Shown: positions 42,633 to 51,931, counted from the stretch's first letter. The stretch: 64,000 nucleotides of DNA from Planktophila turicensis (GCA_965234405.1 OZ248346.1); one strand, 5' to 3'. Notes: a model not told the origin generated them from the sequence alone. Numbers and translations: made by a program.

Positions 42633-43535
42633 ATGCGCGCAGGATTCTTAATGAGTGAAGTCCGAATTGGACTTCGCCGTAACCTCACTATGACCTTTGC
42701 CGTCATTGTTACTGTTGCTATCTCGCTCTCACTCCTTGGCATCGGATTACTTTCAAATTCACAGGTAAGTGCCATGAAGGATTATTGGTATGACAAGATC
42801 GAAGTATCTGTATTCCTCTGCGGATCTCTCTCTGAATCACCTTCATGTGCTGGTGGAGTTGTCACTCCAGAACAGCGCGCAACAATTAAGGCAGATCTTG
42901 ATGCACTTCCTGTTGTAGATAGCGTCTTTTATGAATCACAGACTGAAGCATTTGAGCGCTTTAAAGAGCGCTTTAAGGATTCGGCAATTGCGCAGAACGT
43001 CACAGCAGATCAGCTTCCTGAATCATTCCGAGTAAAGCTGAAAGACCCAACACAGTTTGATGTTGTCGTTAGCGCATTTAGCGGACGACCTGGCGTAGAT
43101 ATTGTGCAAGATCAGCGCACCATTCTTGAGAAGTTCTTCCGCTTGCTTGGCGTGCTTCGCAATGGCGCACTTGCAGTTGGACTTCTCTCCGTTCTCACAG
43201 CGGCGTTGCTTATTAGCAACACACTTCGTATCGCAGCATTTAACCGTCGCCGTGAAACTGGCGTGATGAAGTTGGTCGGAGCATCTTCTTGGTCGATTCA
43301 ACTTCCATTCCTTCTCGAAGGAATTTTCTCAGCCTTTATCGGTTGGGGACTTGCGACCGGACTTCTTGCGGGGCTTAAGTACGTAGTCCAAGAGAAGGTC
43401 GCGCCTCTTCTTACCTTCACCAAGTTCTTCGGTTGGGGCGAAGTTGCGGCAGCTTCTGCGTGGTTGCTCCTTACAGGCCTCGTTGTTTCAACGATTGCTT
43501 CGCTCATTACCCTTCGCCGTTATTTGAAGGTTTAA
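42633..43535 (+). CDS. ftsX: Cell-division membrane protein FtsX
   Basis: A 300-aa membrane partner of FtsE. The first transmembrane helix (LTMTFAVIVTVAISLSLLGIG) is followed by an extracytoplasmic domain of ~120 residues containing two Cys (VFLCGSLSESPSCAGG), then three membrane helices ending in LLLTGLVVSTIASLITL. This four-helix layout is standard. The large loop is where FtsX binds peptidoglycan-hydrolase partners such as RipC in mycobacteria; no such hydrolase gene is adjacent here. The ATG has GAGGT 7 nt upstream. Confidence 0.93.
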   Translation: MRAGFLMSEVRIGLRRNLTMTFAVIVTVAISLSLLGIGLLSNSQVSAMKDYWYDKIEVSVFLCGSLSESPSCAGGVVTPEQRATIKADLDALPVVDSVFYESQTEAFERFKERFKDSAIAQNVTADQLPESFRVKLKDPTQFDVVVSAFSGRPGVDIVQDQRTILEKFFRLLGVLRNGALAVGLLSVLTAALLISNTLRIAAFNRRRETGVMKLVGASSWSIQLPFLLEGIFSAFIGWGLATGLLAGLKYVVQEKVAPLLTFTKFFGWGEVAAASAWLLLTGLVVSTIASLITLRRYLKV

Positions 43536-43573
43536 TTAGCCCTTCAAAGTAATACTTGCTGGGAGGTGAGCTC

Positions 43574-44056
43574 ATGGTTAAAGAACTAGGTAAGAAGCTC
43601 ATCGCTCAGAACAAGAAAGCTCGTCACGATTTCTCCATTGATGATGTCTATGAATGTGGCATCGTCTTAATGGGAACAGAAGTGAAATCACTCCGTGCAG
43701 GCCGCGCATCTCTGATCGATGGCTTTGCCATGGTTGAAAATGGCGAACTCTGGCTACATGGCGTTCATATTCCTGAATACACAGAAGGAACGTGGACAAA
43801 CCACACACCTCGTCGTAAGCGAAAGCTGCTTGTTCATAAACTGGAACTTCGCAAGATTGCTGCGCGCACAAAGGATTCTGGAATCACTCTTGTACCATTG
43901 CAGCTCTACTTTAAAGATGGAAAAGCGAAGATTGAAGTCGCTGTTGCCAAGGGTAAGAAAGCGCACGATAAGCGTTCTACTTTGATGGAGCAGCAAGCAA
44001 CCCGTGAAGTAAACCGCGAACTATCTCGACGCCAATCCGGCAAAGACTCCTTCTAG
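43574..44056 (+). CDS. smpB: tmRNA-binding protein SmpB
   Basis: A 160-aa partner of tmRNA for rescue of stalled ribosomes. It has NKKARHDFSIDDVYECGIVLMGTEVKSLR in abbreviated form (ARHDFSI, GIVLMGTEVKSLR), the RNA-binding core, and the Lys/Arg-rich C-terminal tail (KAHDKRSTLMEQQ) that enters the decoding site. I chose the ATG at 43574, preceded by GGGAGGTGAG; an ATG six codons upstream would place that site inside the gene. The ssrA gene starts 92 bp downstream, as often seen. Confidence 0.95.
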   Translation: MVKELGKKLIAQNKKARHDFSIDDVYECGIVLMGTEVKSLRAGRASLIDGFAMVENGELWLHGVHIPEYTEGTWTNHTPRRKRKLLVHKLELRKIAARTKDSGITLVPLQLYFKDGKAKIEVAVAKGKKAHDKRSTLMEQQATREVNRELSRRQSGKDSF

Positions 44057-44105
44057 TTTTCACGCTTAGATTTTCGGGAATTTCTCACTTGTCTTATGCG
44101 TTCTC

Positions 44106-44111
44106 TATACT
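44106..44111 (+). promoter_or_regulatory. Probable -10 element of the tmRNA gene
   Basis: TATACT is the best -10 match between smpB and ssrA. A weak TTCTCA lies 18 bp upstream. Initiation near 44118 would give a ~30-nt 5' leader, removed by RNase P at 44149. Confidence 0.45.
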
Positions 44112-44148
44112 GAATGCACAACTTAATAAAACGCTCTTCAACGTTCAC

Positions 44149-44516
44149 GGGGGTGAACGGTCTCGACTTTAGTTGTTGAGGCAGGGGAAGCGGGCCGAGG
44201 AAGCCGGGATGATCTCGTAAACCATGAAACCTGTGCACAAATAACTGCAGACAACAGTCGCAGTGATTTCGCTCTAGCTGCATAAGCTAGTACCGAATCC
44301 GTCAGCCCGGGCGCGCTCTCGTCCCGGAACCTGGCGTCGCTAGAGAGCTTTTCATCGAGATAGCGTTGCGAATATCTCGAGAGAACAGTTTCGCAAATGA
44401 GTTCGTTGAATACTTGTGTGTAAGAGATTCAGGACTGAGAAAACGATAAACACACTACGCCCGTAGAAGCCCTGTTTTAATTCTGAAGGACCCGGGTTCG
44501 ATTCCCGGCACCTCCA
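44149..44516 (+). ncRNA. ssrA: Transfer-messenger RNA (tmRNA)
   Basis: The tRNA-like ends pair: GGGGGTG (44149-44155) with CACCTCC (44509-44515). The 3' part has a T-arm (CCCGGGTTCGATTCCCGG) and discriminator A at 44516; the genome then reads CAC rather than CCA, so CCA must be added enzymatically. The 5' domain has GAACGGTCTCGACTTT, typical of tmRNA. The tag reading frame starts at GCA 44248 and ends with TAA at 44284-44286, encoding ADNSRSDFALAA, a degradation tag ending in ALAA. Length is ~368 nt. smpB lies just upstream. The RDD gene converges on it with a 13-bp gap. Confidence 0.93.
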
Positions 44517-44529
44517 CAAAAAGGTTCAG

Positions 44530-44955
44530 CTACAAGTTCTGCAATCTATCGAATATTGTCGAGCTTCTTGCTTGCACCACTTTTGTACCAAGTAGATGAT
44601 CATGAATTGCCCGTCGATCATCACGGAAGATGAACACTCCATCGACGACGTAATTCAGAAACATTGTCATCGATCCCAAGACTGTGGCGAAAATTCCCTT
44701 AAGTAGGATTTCTCGAAGAATCATCTTTCCGAGCGAGAGCGGCTCTCCATTCTTTGCACTTACAACCTGTTGCCCCATTAAGTCGTGACCTGGAGTTGCG
44801 CCACGTTCTGCAATCATAAAGAACCAAATAAGCCACCCAACCCCAAAGGTGATGCCAAAGAGGATGAGATCAATGAGGTAGGCGACAATTCGACTTTGTG
44901 GTGTAGCAAGGGCAGCGCTAGAAGCTTTAGTTGAGTGGATTGTGTAGTTATTCAT
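44530..44955 (-). CDS. RDD family membrane protein
   Basis: A 141-aa integral membrane protein. An Arg and Asp stand in the first helix region (SRIVAYLIDLILFGITFGVGW) as in RDD proteins, with a second segment (LLKGIFATVLGSMTMFLNYVVDGVF) and a conserved FRDDRRAIHDHLLGTKVV at the end. GATPGHDLMGQQVV between the helices is the standard RDD loop. Some RDD proteins are Na+/H+ antiporters; most are uncharacterised and no ligand is implied here. The ATG follows TAACGT by 7 nt. Confidence 0.83.
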   Translation of the reverse strand: MNNYTIHSTKASSAALATPQSRIVAYLIDLILFGITFGVGWLIWFFMIAERGATPGHDLMGQQVVSAKNGEPLSLGKMILREILLKGIFATVLGSMTMFLNYVVDGVFIFRDDRRAIHDHLLGTKVVQARSSTIFDRLQNL

Positions 44956-45066
44956 GGCCGTAACGTTAAGAGCGTTGTTACAGATTTAAATCAGGAGATT
45001 GATTTCTGTGGAGTGCATGCCCCTTATTGCAAGTGACAAGTAACGTCTTAATTACAGTGAGTTCTT

Positions 45067-45363
45067 TTACTCTGCCTTGTCGCCATCTTCAGGACCAGGC
45101 TTTAGCCCTTCAAAAATCTCTTTGCAGATTGGGCAGACGGGATACTTCTGCGGATCACGAGAAGGAACCCATTTCTTTCCGCATAAAGCGCGGACAGATT
45201 TACCGGTTACTGCTGATTCAACAATTTTCTCTTTCTTAATGTAATGAGCGAAGCGATCATGCCCACCATCATCTTCTTGTTCTACGGGGCGAGTGAGTGT
45301 GTCTGTATCTGCACCAGTAATAGGTGAATCAAGCGTTGGAAGACCGCGGTCGAAAATACCCAT
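45067..45363 (-). CDS. DUF3039 family small zinc-ribbon-like protein
   Basis: A 98-aa actinobacterial protein. The N-terminal half (SPITGADTDTLTRPVEQEDDGGHDRFAHY) matches the DUF3039 pattern of Thr/Asp then GGHDRFAHYI. The C-terminal half has RALCGKKWVPSRDPQKYPVCPICKE, where three Cys may bind zinc. Function is unknown. I chose the ATG at 45363, since GATACT lies 6 nt upstream and the family starts here (MGIFDRG). A 78-codon upstream extension would overlap argF on the opposite strand and is rejected. Confidence 0.75.
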   Translation of the reverse strand: MGIFDRGLPTLDSPITGADTDTLTRPVEQEDDGGHDRFAHYIKKEKIVESAVTGKSVRALCGKKWVPSRDPQKYPVCPICKEIFEGLKPGPEDGDKAE

Positions 45364-45398
45364 GCTCCTAGTATCTAATATGACTGTAGAATCTCCCA

Positions 45399-46343
45399 AT
45401 GAAAGACTTACTACGCACAGAGCACCTTTCCCGCGCTGATGTCGATTTACTCCTCGATACAGCAGCTGACTTTGCGAAGAATCCGCTCCGCTCCAACACA
45501 GCGTTGAGCAATAAGACTGTCGCGATCTACATGACCAAGCCTTCAACACGTACTCGCCTTGCCTCAGAAACAGCAGTGGCGCACCTTGGCGGAACACCTA
45601 TCTTTATCCGTGGCGATGATCTACAGCTTGGTCGCGGAGAAACAATCGCTGATACAGCAAAAATCATCAGCGGTTTCTGTGATGCGCTAATTATCCGTAC
45701 CTTTAAGCAATCTGATGTCGATGAACTCGGCGCTGAATCTTCAATTCCTGTTATCAACGGTCTCACTGATGATGATCATCCAACTCAGCTTCTTGCAGAT
45801 TGGGTAACAATCCGCGAAAACTTTGGCAACGACATCAAGGGCCGCAAATTTGTTTATCTCGGCGATGGAAACAATATGACCCATGCCTGGTTAATCATGG
45901 GCGCAATCATGGGCGCACATGTTGTTGCAGCAACTCCTGATGGCAAGTGGGCACCCGATGCCGCAGTTGTTGCAAAGGCGAAAGAGATTGCCGCAAAGAG
46001 CGGTGGAACAATTGAAGTAACAACAGATGCAGAAGCTGCAGCAAAGGGCGCATCGGTTCTCTACACAGATGTGTGGATGTCGATGGGCGACCCTGAAGCA
46101 GAGCGCGCCGAAAAGATGAAGGCACTTGCGCCATATGCAGTGACCGAGAATTTGATGTCACTAACTGAGAAAGATTCCATCTTTATGCATTGCCTACCTG
46201 CGCACCGCGGTGAAGAAGTTGAAGCATCAGTCATCGACGGACCAAAGTCAGTCATCTGGCGCGAGGCGTATCACCGCCGCACAACGATTCAAGCGTTGCT
46301 CTATCACCTCACCCGCGGTGAGCTAAAGGGTTTGCCGAGATAA
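45399..46343 (+). CDS. argF: Ornithine carbamoyltransferase
   Basis: A 314-aa enzyme that makes citrulline from carbamoyl phosphate and ornithine in arginine biosynthesis. The carbamoyl-phosphate loop is KPSTRTRLASE, followed by DDDHPTQLLAD; the ornithine-binding motif is WMSMGDP and the catalytic MHCLPAHRGEEV is complete. The length is normal. It stands alone: no other arg genes or ArgR gene occur in the window. TAGAAT lies 6 nt before the ATG. It is divergent from the DUF3039 gene with a 35-bp gap. Confidence 0.94.
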   Translation: MKDLLRTEHLSRADVDLLLDTAADFAKNPLRSNTALSNKTVAIYMTKPSTRTRLASETAVAHLGGTPIFIRGDDLQLGRGETIADTAKIISGFCDALIIRTFKQSDVDELGAESSIPVINGLTDDDHPTQLLADWVTIRENFGNDIKGRKFVYLGDGNNMTHAWLIMGAIMGAHVVAATPDGKWAPDAAVVAKAKEIAAKSGGTIEVTTDAEAAAKGASVLYTDVWMSMGDPEAERAEKMKALAPYAVTENLMSLTEKDSIFMHCLPAHRGEEVEASVIDGPKSVIWREAYHRRTTIQALLYHLTRGELKGLPR

Positions 46344-46485
46344 TTACTAAGCAAGCCCCTAGCTAACAATCGCTGCGGGACTTCTTATTAATTATCTCTT
46401 TATGTCGAGATAGTTCTGCGGCAATCGGCCGAATCTGATGCAATTCACATAGCCGCGTTGAGGTCTAACCAGTACCTTTATTGCC

Positions 46486-47646
46486 ATGAGAGTTGCTGTT
46501 CCTAGAGAAATCAGAGATGGCGAGAAGCGCGTAGCGCTCGTGCCAGATGTCATCAATAAGTTAACGCGACTTGGTTATGAAGTCGTCATTGAATCCGGAG
46601 CAGGCGTTCATTCGCAAGCAACGGATGATCTCTTTACAGCTGCGGGTGCCACAGTTAAGAGTGGCAACGTTATTAGTGATGCTGATGTGGTTCTCTCCGT
46701 TACCTCACTGACACCAGCGCAGATGGGCAGCCTCAAGAAAGGCGCCGTCACAATCTCTTTCCTTTCTCCAGTTACAGCAGTTGATTCAATCGATGCAGCA
46801 ACAAGTGCCGGAGTAACAGCGTTCTCACTTGAACTTGTTCCACGTATTTCACGTGCGCAATCAATGGATGCGCTGACTTCACAGGCGCTCTGCGCTGGTT
46901 ATCGCGCGGCTCTTGTCGGCGCCGAACTTTCACCACGATTCTTCCCAATGCTAATGACAGCTGCAGGAACAGTTACACCGGCTCAGGTACTTGTGCTTGG
47001 TGCGGGTGTTGCAGGACTTCAAGCAATCGCAACAGCTCGCCGACTTGGCGGCGTTGTGAGCGCTTATGACGTTCGTCCTTCATCTGCTGATGAAGTGAAG
47101 TCAATGGGTGCAACATTTATCAATCTCGAACTCGAAGCACTTGAAGGTGCTGGCGGGTATGCCCGCGAAATGTCAGAAGAGCGCGCTGCAAAGCAACGTG
47201 AACTTTTGACTCCGTACATTGCAAAGTCACATGTAGTGATTACAACGGCTGCAGTTCCAGGACGCACAGCACCTCGCTTAATGACAGCGCAGATGGTTGA
47301 TGCGATGGAAGCCGGAACAATCATCGTTGACTTAGCTGCAGAAACAGGCGGAAACGTCGAAGGATCAAAGCCCGGTGAGATTGTTGTTACTGAAAAAGGC
47401 GTTCAGATCTGGGGCGGTAAAGATGTGCCAAGCCAGCTCCCATTCCACGCTTCGAGCTTGTATTCACGTAACGTCGTAAACCTTCTGACCTTGATGACCA
47501 CACCTAGTAAAGATGGAGCACCAGTTGCTCTCAACATCGATTTCACCGATGAAATCATCGACAAGTCAGCCACAACTCATGGCGGTACCAAGCACACACC
47601 AGGAGCAAGCGACAATTCAACTAAGACTGGGGCGGGTAGCAACTAA
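46486..47646 (+). CDS. pntAA: Proton-translocating NAD(P) transhydrogenase subunit alpha 1
   Basis: A 386-aa cytoplasmic NAD(H)-binding domain of the transhydrogenase that uses proton motive force to make NADPH. VPREIRDGEKRVALVPD at the start belongs to the alanine dehydrogenase/PNT family. The Rossmann loop is VLGAGVAGLQAIATARRLG, with DVRPSSADEVKS after it. The C-terminal 40 residues are a polar Ser/Thr/Gly-rich tail. TACCTT lies 7 nt before the ATG. Its stop overlaps the pntAB start by one base. The alpha subunit is split in two genes, as in many actinobacteria. Confidence 0.92.
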   Translation: MRVAVPREIRDGEKRVALVPDVINKLTRLGYEVVIESGAGVHSQATDDLFTAAGATVKSGNVISDADVVLSVTSLTPAQMGSLKKGAVTISFLSPVTAVDSIDAATSAGVTAFSLELVPRISRAQSMDALTSQALCAGYRAALVGAELSPRFFPMLMTAAGTVTPAQVLVLGAGVAGLQAIATARRLGGVVSAYDVRPSSADEVKSMGATFINLELEALEGAGGYAREMSEERAAKQRELLTPYIAKSHVVITTAAVPGRTAPRLMTAQMVDAMEAGTIIVDLAAETGGNVEGSKPGEIVVTEKGVQIWGGKDVPSQLPFHASSLYSRNVVNLLTLMTTPSKDGAPVALNIDFTDEIIDKSATTHGGTKHTPGASDNSTKTGAGSN

Positions 47647-47939
47647 TGGATGCAATCGCAATCATTTCCATCTTCGTTCTCGCAGTCTTTGTGGGGTTTG
47701 AAGTTGTTTCGAAAGTCTCTTCAACTCTTCACACACCACTGATGTCAGGTGCGAACGCAATTCACGGTGTCATTCTTGTTGGCGCCATCATCGTCGCTGA
47801 TCACAGCGAATCAAATCTTGAACTCGGCTTATCTCTTGCCGCGATTGTTCTTGCAACCATCAATATGGTCGGCGGCTTTGTTGTTACAGATCGCATGCTC
47901 GAAATGTTTAAGCCGAAGAAGAAGGGGGGCGAATTATGA
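47646..47939 (+). CDS. pntAB: NAD(P) transhydrogenase subunit alpha 2
   Basis: A 97-aa membrane subunit. Three transmembrane helices are visible (IISIFVLAVFVGFEVVS, AIHGVILVGAIIVADHS and LSLAAIVLATINMVGGFVVTDR). HGVILVGAI matches the conserved helix that helps to form the proton path with PntB. It ends in FKPKKKGG and overlaps the start of pntB by 4 bp (ATGA). Confidence 0.9.
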   Translation: MDAIAIISIFVLAVFVGFEVVSKVSSTLHTPLMSGANAIHGVILVGAIIVADHSESNLELGLSLAAIVLATINMVGGFVVTDRMLEMFKPKKKGGEL

Positions 47940-49345
47940 ATAGCACTCTCTATAGCTTGATCGGCCTCGCAGCCGGCGTTGCTTTCATCTTGGCTCTCAA
48001 AGGGCTTTCCCATCCAAAGACTGCTCGTCGCGGAAACCTGATTGGCGCATTCGGCGCCACCGTTGCAACTCTCTCTGTCTTTCTCTACGTCACTCCATCA
48101 CACGGAGAAGAGGTAGGTCATTCACTTCCACTTCATAACTTCTGGTGGATTCTTGGCGCAATTGCAGTAGGCCTCATTATTGGAGTGCCTGCAGCTCGCA
48201 AGGTCGAAATGACTCAGATGCCTCAACTTGTTGCACTCTTTAACGGTGTTGGTGGCGGAGCAGCTGCTCTCGTTGCAATCGTTGAATATCTCAACCTTGG
48301 CGCAGAAGCCACAACTGCAGAAGTTATCTTCACTGTCTTTACCGTTGTTGTTGGCTGTGTTTCATTCAGCGGTTCGATCATCACATTTATGAAGCTGCAA
48401 GAGTTGATGACAACGCGCCCGGTTGTATTCCCTGGCGGACGTTTCGTTATTGCAGGAACTCTCGCAGCAGTACTTGGTACTTCTGTTTGGGTTGTTGCAG
48501 CGCTCGGAACCACACCACTACTAGCACTTGCAGTGCTCTCACTTCTCTTCGGTGTGCTCTTCGTACTTCCAGTCGGCGGCGCAGATGTGCCAATCGTTAT
48601 CTCACTCCTTAACGCCTTCACTGGTCTTACCGTTGCAGCAAGTGGATATGTACTCTCATCAACACTTCTCATCATCGCTGGAACTCTCGTTGGTGCATCA
48701 GGAACTATCTTGACTCGCTTGATGGCGGAGGCAATGGGCCGCTCACTCTTCGGAACTTTGTTCGGCGCATTTACTGCAAAGCCACAAGAAGCATCAAGTT
48801 CCGCAGAAGAACGTCCAGTGCGTTCAGGTTCTGCTGATGACGTTGCAATTCTTCTTAACTATGCACGTCGCGTTGTAATCGTTCCTGGCTTCGGTCTTGC
48901 TGTTGCTCAAGCCCAGCACACTGTCCGCGAACTCGCTGATTTGATGATCTCTAAGGGAATCGATGTTGCCTATGGAATTCACCCAGTTGCAGGTCGTATG
49001 CCAGGACATATGAACGTTCTACTTGCTGAAGCAAACGTTCCTTACGATCAGCTAGCTGAAATGGATGAAGTAAATCCAACTTTCGGTCAGACAGATGTTG
49101 CGATTGTTATTGGAGCTAATGACGTTGTGAACCCTGCAGCGCAGACAACTCCAGGATGCCCTATCTATGGAATGCCAATTCTTGAAGTCAATCACGCATC
49201 GAACATCATCTTCCTGAAGCGCTCAATGCGCCCTGGTTTTGCTGGTATCGAGAATGAACTTCTCTATGATCCAAAGACGATGTTGCTCTTTGGAGACGCA
49301 AAGGCATCTCTTACAAAGGTAGTCTCAGCGCTCAAGGCTCTGTAA
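47936..49345 (+). CDS. pntB: NAD(P) transhydrogenase subunit beta
   Basis: A 469-aa membrane subunit with an NADP(H)-binding domain. About eight or nine transmembrane helices fill residues 1-275, including LVALFNGVGGGAAALVAI and VLPVGGADVPIVISLLNAF. The cytoplasmic domain carries VPGFGLAVAQAQHTV, HPVAGRMPGHMNVLLAEA and VIGANDVVNPAA, which bind NADP(H). With PntAA and PntAB it completes the transhydrogenase. The NADPH made would support thiol reduction and biosynthesis, a sensible counterpart to the mycoredoxin and peroxidase genes nearby. Confidence 0.94.
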   Translation: MNSTLYSLIGLAAGVAFILALKGLSHPKTARRGNLIGAFGATVATLSVFLYVTPSHGEEVGHSLPLHNFWWILGAIAVGLIIGVPAARKVEMTQMPQLVALFNGVGGGAAALVAIVEYLNLGAEATTAEVIFTVFTVVVGCVSFSGSIITFMKLQELMTTRPVVFPGGRFVIAGTLAAVLGTSVWVVAALGTTPLLALAVLSLLFGVLFVLPVGGADVPIVISLLNAFTGLTVAASGYVLSSTLLIIAGTLVGASGTILTRLMAEAMGRSLFGTLFGAFTAKPQEASSSAEERPVRSGSADDVAILLNYARRVVIVPGFGLAVAQAQHTVRELADLMISKGIDVAYGIHPVAGRMPGHMNVLLAEANVPYDQLAEMDEVNPTFGQTDVAIVIGANDVVNPAAQTTPGCPIYGMPILEVNHASNIIFLKRSMRPGFAGIENELLYDPKTMLLFGDAKASLTKVVSALKAL

Positions 49346-49358
49346 ACCTTCTCTAGAA

Positions 49359-50402
49359 CTATCCCTCTTGTAGGTCAGTGGGAGCGTTATGCACGTCGAG
49401 AACATCGCCAGATAACTTATCTGTGCGGTTCAGTGGCTTCTTCGCATCTTCCTTATAGATCGCAGGGATTGAGCCCAAGAGACCCTTCTGGAAATCTTCA
49501 AATGCTTGAAGCACTTCGCGCTTTGTATTCATAACAAAAGGGCCCATCCAGGCAACTGGTTCCTTGATTGGTTGGCCACCAAGAATAAAGAGTTCGAGGT
49601 TTGGTGAACGTGACTCTTGCTGATTTGCAGCACGCACAACGATTGTGTCGCCATCTCCGAAGACAGTGAGCTGACCCATTGAAACCGGACGCTGTTCGTC
49701 ACCAACAAAGCCATGACCTGACATTGTGTAGACAAGTGCGTTGTAATCCTTGCGCCAAGGAAGGCGAAGTTCTGCACCCGGTGCCACAGTTGCGTGAATC
49801 AAAGTAATTGGGGTCTGTGTGGTTCCAGGACCTACATGGCCATCAAGTTCACCAGCAATGATACGAACAAGGGAACCGCCATCAGTTGAAGATAGAAGTG
49901 CAACGTCGTTTGCACGAACATCCTGATATGCAGGAGGTGACCACTTCTTAGCTGCAGGGAGATTTACCCAAAGTTGGAAACCGTGGAACAAGCCACCTGA
50001 CATCACGAGATGTTCTGGGGGAGTTTCAATATGAAGAATTCCGCCACCAGCTGTCATCCATTGCGTATCTCCATCAGAGATAGTTCCGCCGCCACCATTG
50101 GAATCTTTATGATCGAAGATGCCATCAATAATGTATGTAACTGTTTCAAAACCACGGTGTGGGTGCCACGGAGTTCCCTTTGGTTCTCCTGGTGCATATT
50201 CAACTTCGCCCATTTGATCGAGGTGAATAAATGGATCGAGCTCTGCTAAATCAACACCCGCAAATGCACGACGAACCGGGAATCCTTCTCCTTCAAAACC
50301 TTGCGGAGCAGTTGTAATGCTCTTAACGCGACGCGCACGTAGACCTGTTGTATCGCTGATGCGCGGAAGGATGGTGATGTCACTGACGGTTACTGCTGGC
50401 AC
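49359..50402 (-). CDS. Pirin family bicupin protein
   Basis: A 347-aa bicupin. The pirin metal site is seen as WHPHRGFETVTYI, with the later His and Glu of GGGILHIETPPEH. The second cupin begins around residue 200 (LPWRKDYNALVYTMSGHGFVG). Bacterial pirins are described as quercetin dioxygenases or as regulators of metabolic enzymes; this sequence does not decide between them. I chose the GTG at 50402, because AAAGGAG lies 5 nt upstream; an upstream ATG (50444) would put that site inside the gene. Transcribed alone, converging on pntB. Confidence 0.86.
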   Translation of the reverse strand: MPAVTVSDITILPRISDTTGLRARRVKSITTAPQGFEGEGFPVRRAFAGVDLAELDPFIHLDQMGEVEYAPGEPKGTPWHPHRGFETVTYIIDGIFDHKDSNGGGGTISDGDTQWMTAGGGILHIETPPEHLVMSGGLFHGFQLWVNLPAAKKWSPPAYQDVRANDVALLSSTDGGSLVRIIAGELDGHVGPGTTQTPITLIHATVAPGAELRLPWRKDYNALVYTMSGHGFVGDEQRPVSMGQLTVFGDGDTIVVRAANQQESRSPNLELFILGGQPIKEPVAWMGPFVMNTKREVLQAFEDFQKGLLGSIPAIYKEDAKKPLNRTDKLSGDVLDVHNAPTDLQEG

Positions 50403-50460
50403 GGTGGCTCCTTTGACTTGCCTTAAATGTAGTTGAACTTTCAACTAGTCGCAAGGCGAA

Positions 50461-51813
50461 CTAAACGGGCTCATTCATAGAGCGTGCAGGAGTAAAGAAC
50501 TCTTTTCCGAGCGGAGATGTCCAGGTGCAGGAGCCATCGCTAAAGCTTTGAATTCTCCAGCCATCGTGAGTCTTGAGTCGGTGATGCCTTCGACAGAGTG
50601 CGCCGATATTTTCAGGAGAGGTTGAACCTCCGGATTCCCAACTTTCAGCGTGATCGAGATCGGAAAGTAGGGCCGATCTTCGACAACCTGGAAAACGACA
50701 AGTTCGATCTCGAGCGATAAGAAAATCCTTGAGATGTTGCGGTGGTTCATAACTTTCGCGCCCGAAATCCAGGAGATTTCCAGTTTGTGGCTCGGTAATG
50801 AATCTCTTCCACTTCGCGTCCGATGCGAGTTCTCGCGCAACCGATGCAGGAATTGGTCCATAGCCCGCAAGCTGACCAGGATTTTCAGAAAGACCGAGAA
50901 GTGTTGGCAGATCGACAGTCACATTGACGGTGAGCGGACGACGTTGCGGAGTGACGGTCTCAGAGATTTCAGCGAGGAAGTTAGAGCAGATTGTTGAAAG
51001 TGCATCAGCGCGCTTCTGATCAATTGTGCGATCTGTATCGCTTTTGTTCTGTGAGAGATGAAGTTGATCTTGGCGCAAGATGAAGGCTTCGATGGAATTC
51101 ATAACAATCTGCGCATCGGCCGCGGGTAAAATCGCGACGACTGTAGACATACCATCCGCTTCGTTATAGCAACTGACTCGTCGAAGCGCGGTCGCTCGAG
51201 ATGTCATCTCTTCGAACTCTTCGGGAATGGCTTTAGCAATATCAGTTCGCACGCGCGCTGCTACTTGCCCCGGTGTATGTAGTTCGGCGAAGGAAATGGC
51301 GCGCTGTTCTACTTCGAAGATGACTGAATCCGGTGCACCATTACGAATCGCAATTGCTGCTTCGCGAGCAATTACAGTGGCATGCGCAGCAGAAATTTCT
51401 CCGGTAGCAAGCGCCGAACAAGTGTTAGGCAAGTTATTAACCAAAGTACGCGCAATATCAATGCGTGACTGTGCAGTCGCTGGTGCCAATCGAAGTGCGG
51501 TCGAAACATCTTCGCGCTCTGCCTCATCGACACCATAAAGCGGCCCTTCACCTTCGCTGGGCTGCAGTCCAGCAACTGCGGCAATTGCACGTTGACGCAA
51601 GGCATAGAGCCAGCCATCTTGGCGGTCGAGAGCTGCGAGGTAGTTAATGCGATCAGCGGCGCTGAGTGAGCACGGATCAATTTCTGAGAGACGAGCCAAT
51701 GTTGCGGCACCCGGAATCGTGCGGAGAAGTTCTGACACATGTGCAGAGAGCCCCGCTACATCGATAAGGCGTGCTGTCGTCATGGAGGCGATATTCGTTG
51801 AGCGCACTGACAA
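50461..51813 (-). CDS. DUF222 domain protein with C-terminal HNH nuclease motif
   Basis: A 450-aa protein of the 13E12-repeat type, widespread in actinobacteria. The N-terminal two-thirds is DUF222 (TGEISAAHATVIAREAA, CYNEADGMSTVVAILPAADAQIV). The C-terminus carries an HNH domain: RDRTCRFPGCRR with two Cys, DLDHAESWESGGSTSPENIGALCRRHHRLK containing the D-H, Asn and H. Both metal-binding Cys pairs appear intact. It is expected to cut DNA, but no role is established. Start is uncertain: GTG 51813 or ATG 51783 (GAATAT 7 nt upstream). Such proteins are often multi-copy; only one copy is here. Confidence 0.8.
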   Translation of the reverse strand: MSVRSTNIASMTTARLIDVAGLSAHVSELLRTIPGAATLARLSEIDPCSLSAADRINYLAALDRQDGWLYALRQRAIAAVAGLQPSEGEGPLYGVDEAEREDVSTALRLAPATAQSRIDIARTLVNNLPNTCSALATGEISAAHATVIAREAAIAIRNGAPDSVIFEVEQRAISFAELHTPGQVAARVRTDIAKAIPEEFEEMTSRATALRRVSCYNEADGMSTVVAILPAADAQIVMNSIEAFILRQDQLHLSQNKSDTDRTIDQKRADALSTICSNFLAEISETVTPQRRPLTVNVTVDLPTLLGLSENPGQLAGYGPIPASVARELASDAKWKRFITEPQTGNLLDFGRESYEPPQHLKDFLIARDRTCRFPGCRRSALLSDLDHAESWESGGSTSPENIGALCRRHHRLKTHDGWRIQSFSDGSCTWTSPLGKEFFTPARSMNEPV

Positions 51814-51931
51814 AGCGTTCTGTCTATTCGCTTGACTATCGACACCTGGGGAAAAGTATTTTCGAGTGGGTGGCTCTGCGTGCGTAAATGGGCGGGTTTA
51901 TTACAGTCGGTAGCGGCGTTAGAATGGGAAT

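Noticed and set aside
44480..44560. Integration site at the 3' end of tmRNA, a common phage target.
   Set aside because: No integrase gene and no second copy of the tmRNA 3' sequence were seen in the window.
45364..45597. N-terminal extension of the DUF3039 protein.
   Set aside because: It would overlap argF on the opposite strand and precedes the family start; initiation signals fit 45363.
46393..46412. Small hairpin TATCTC/GAGATA downstream of argF as a terminator.
   Set aside because: Only 6 bp, A+T-rich, and no T-tract after it; too weak to call.
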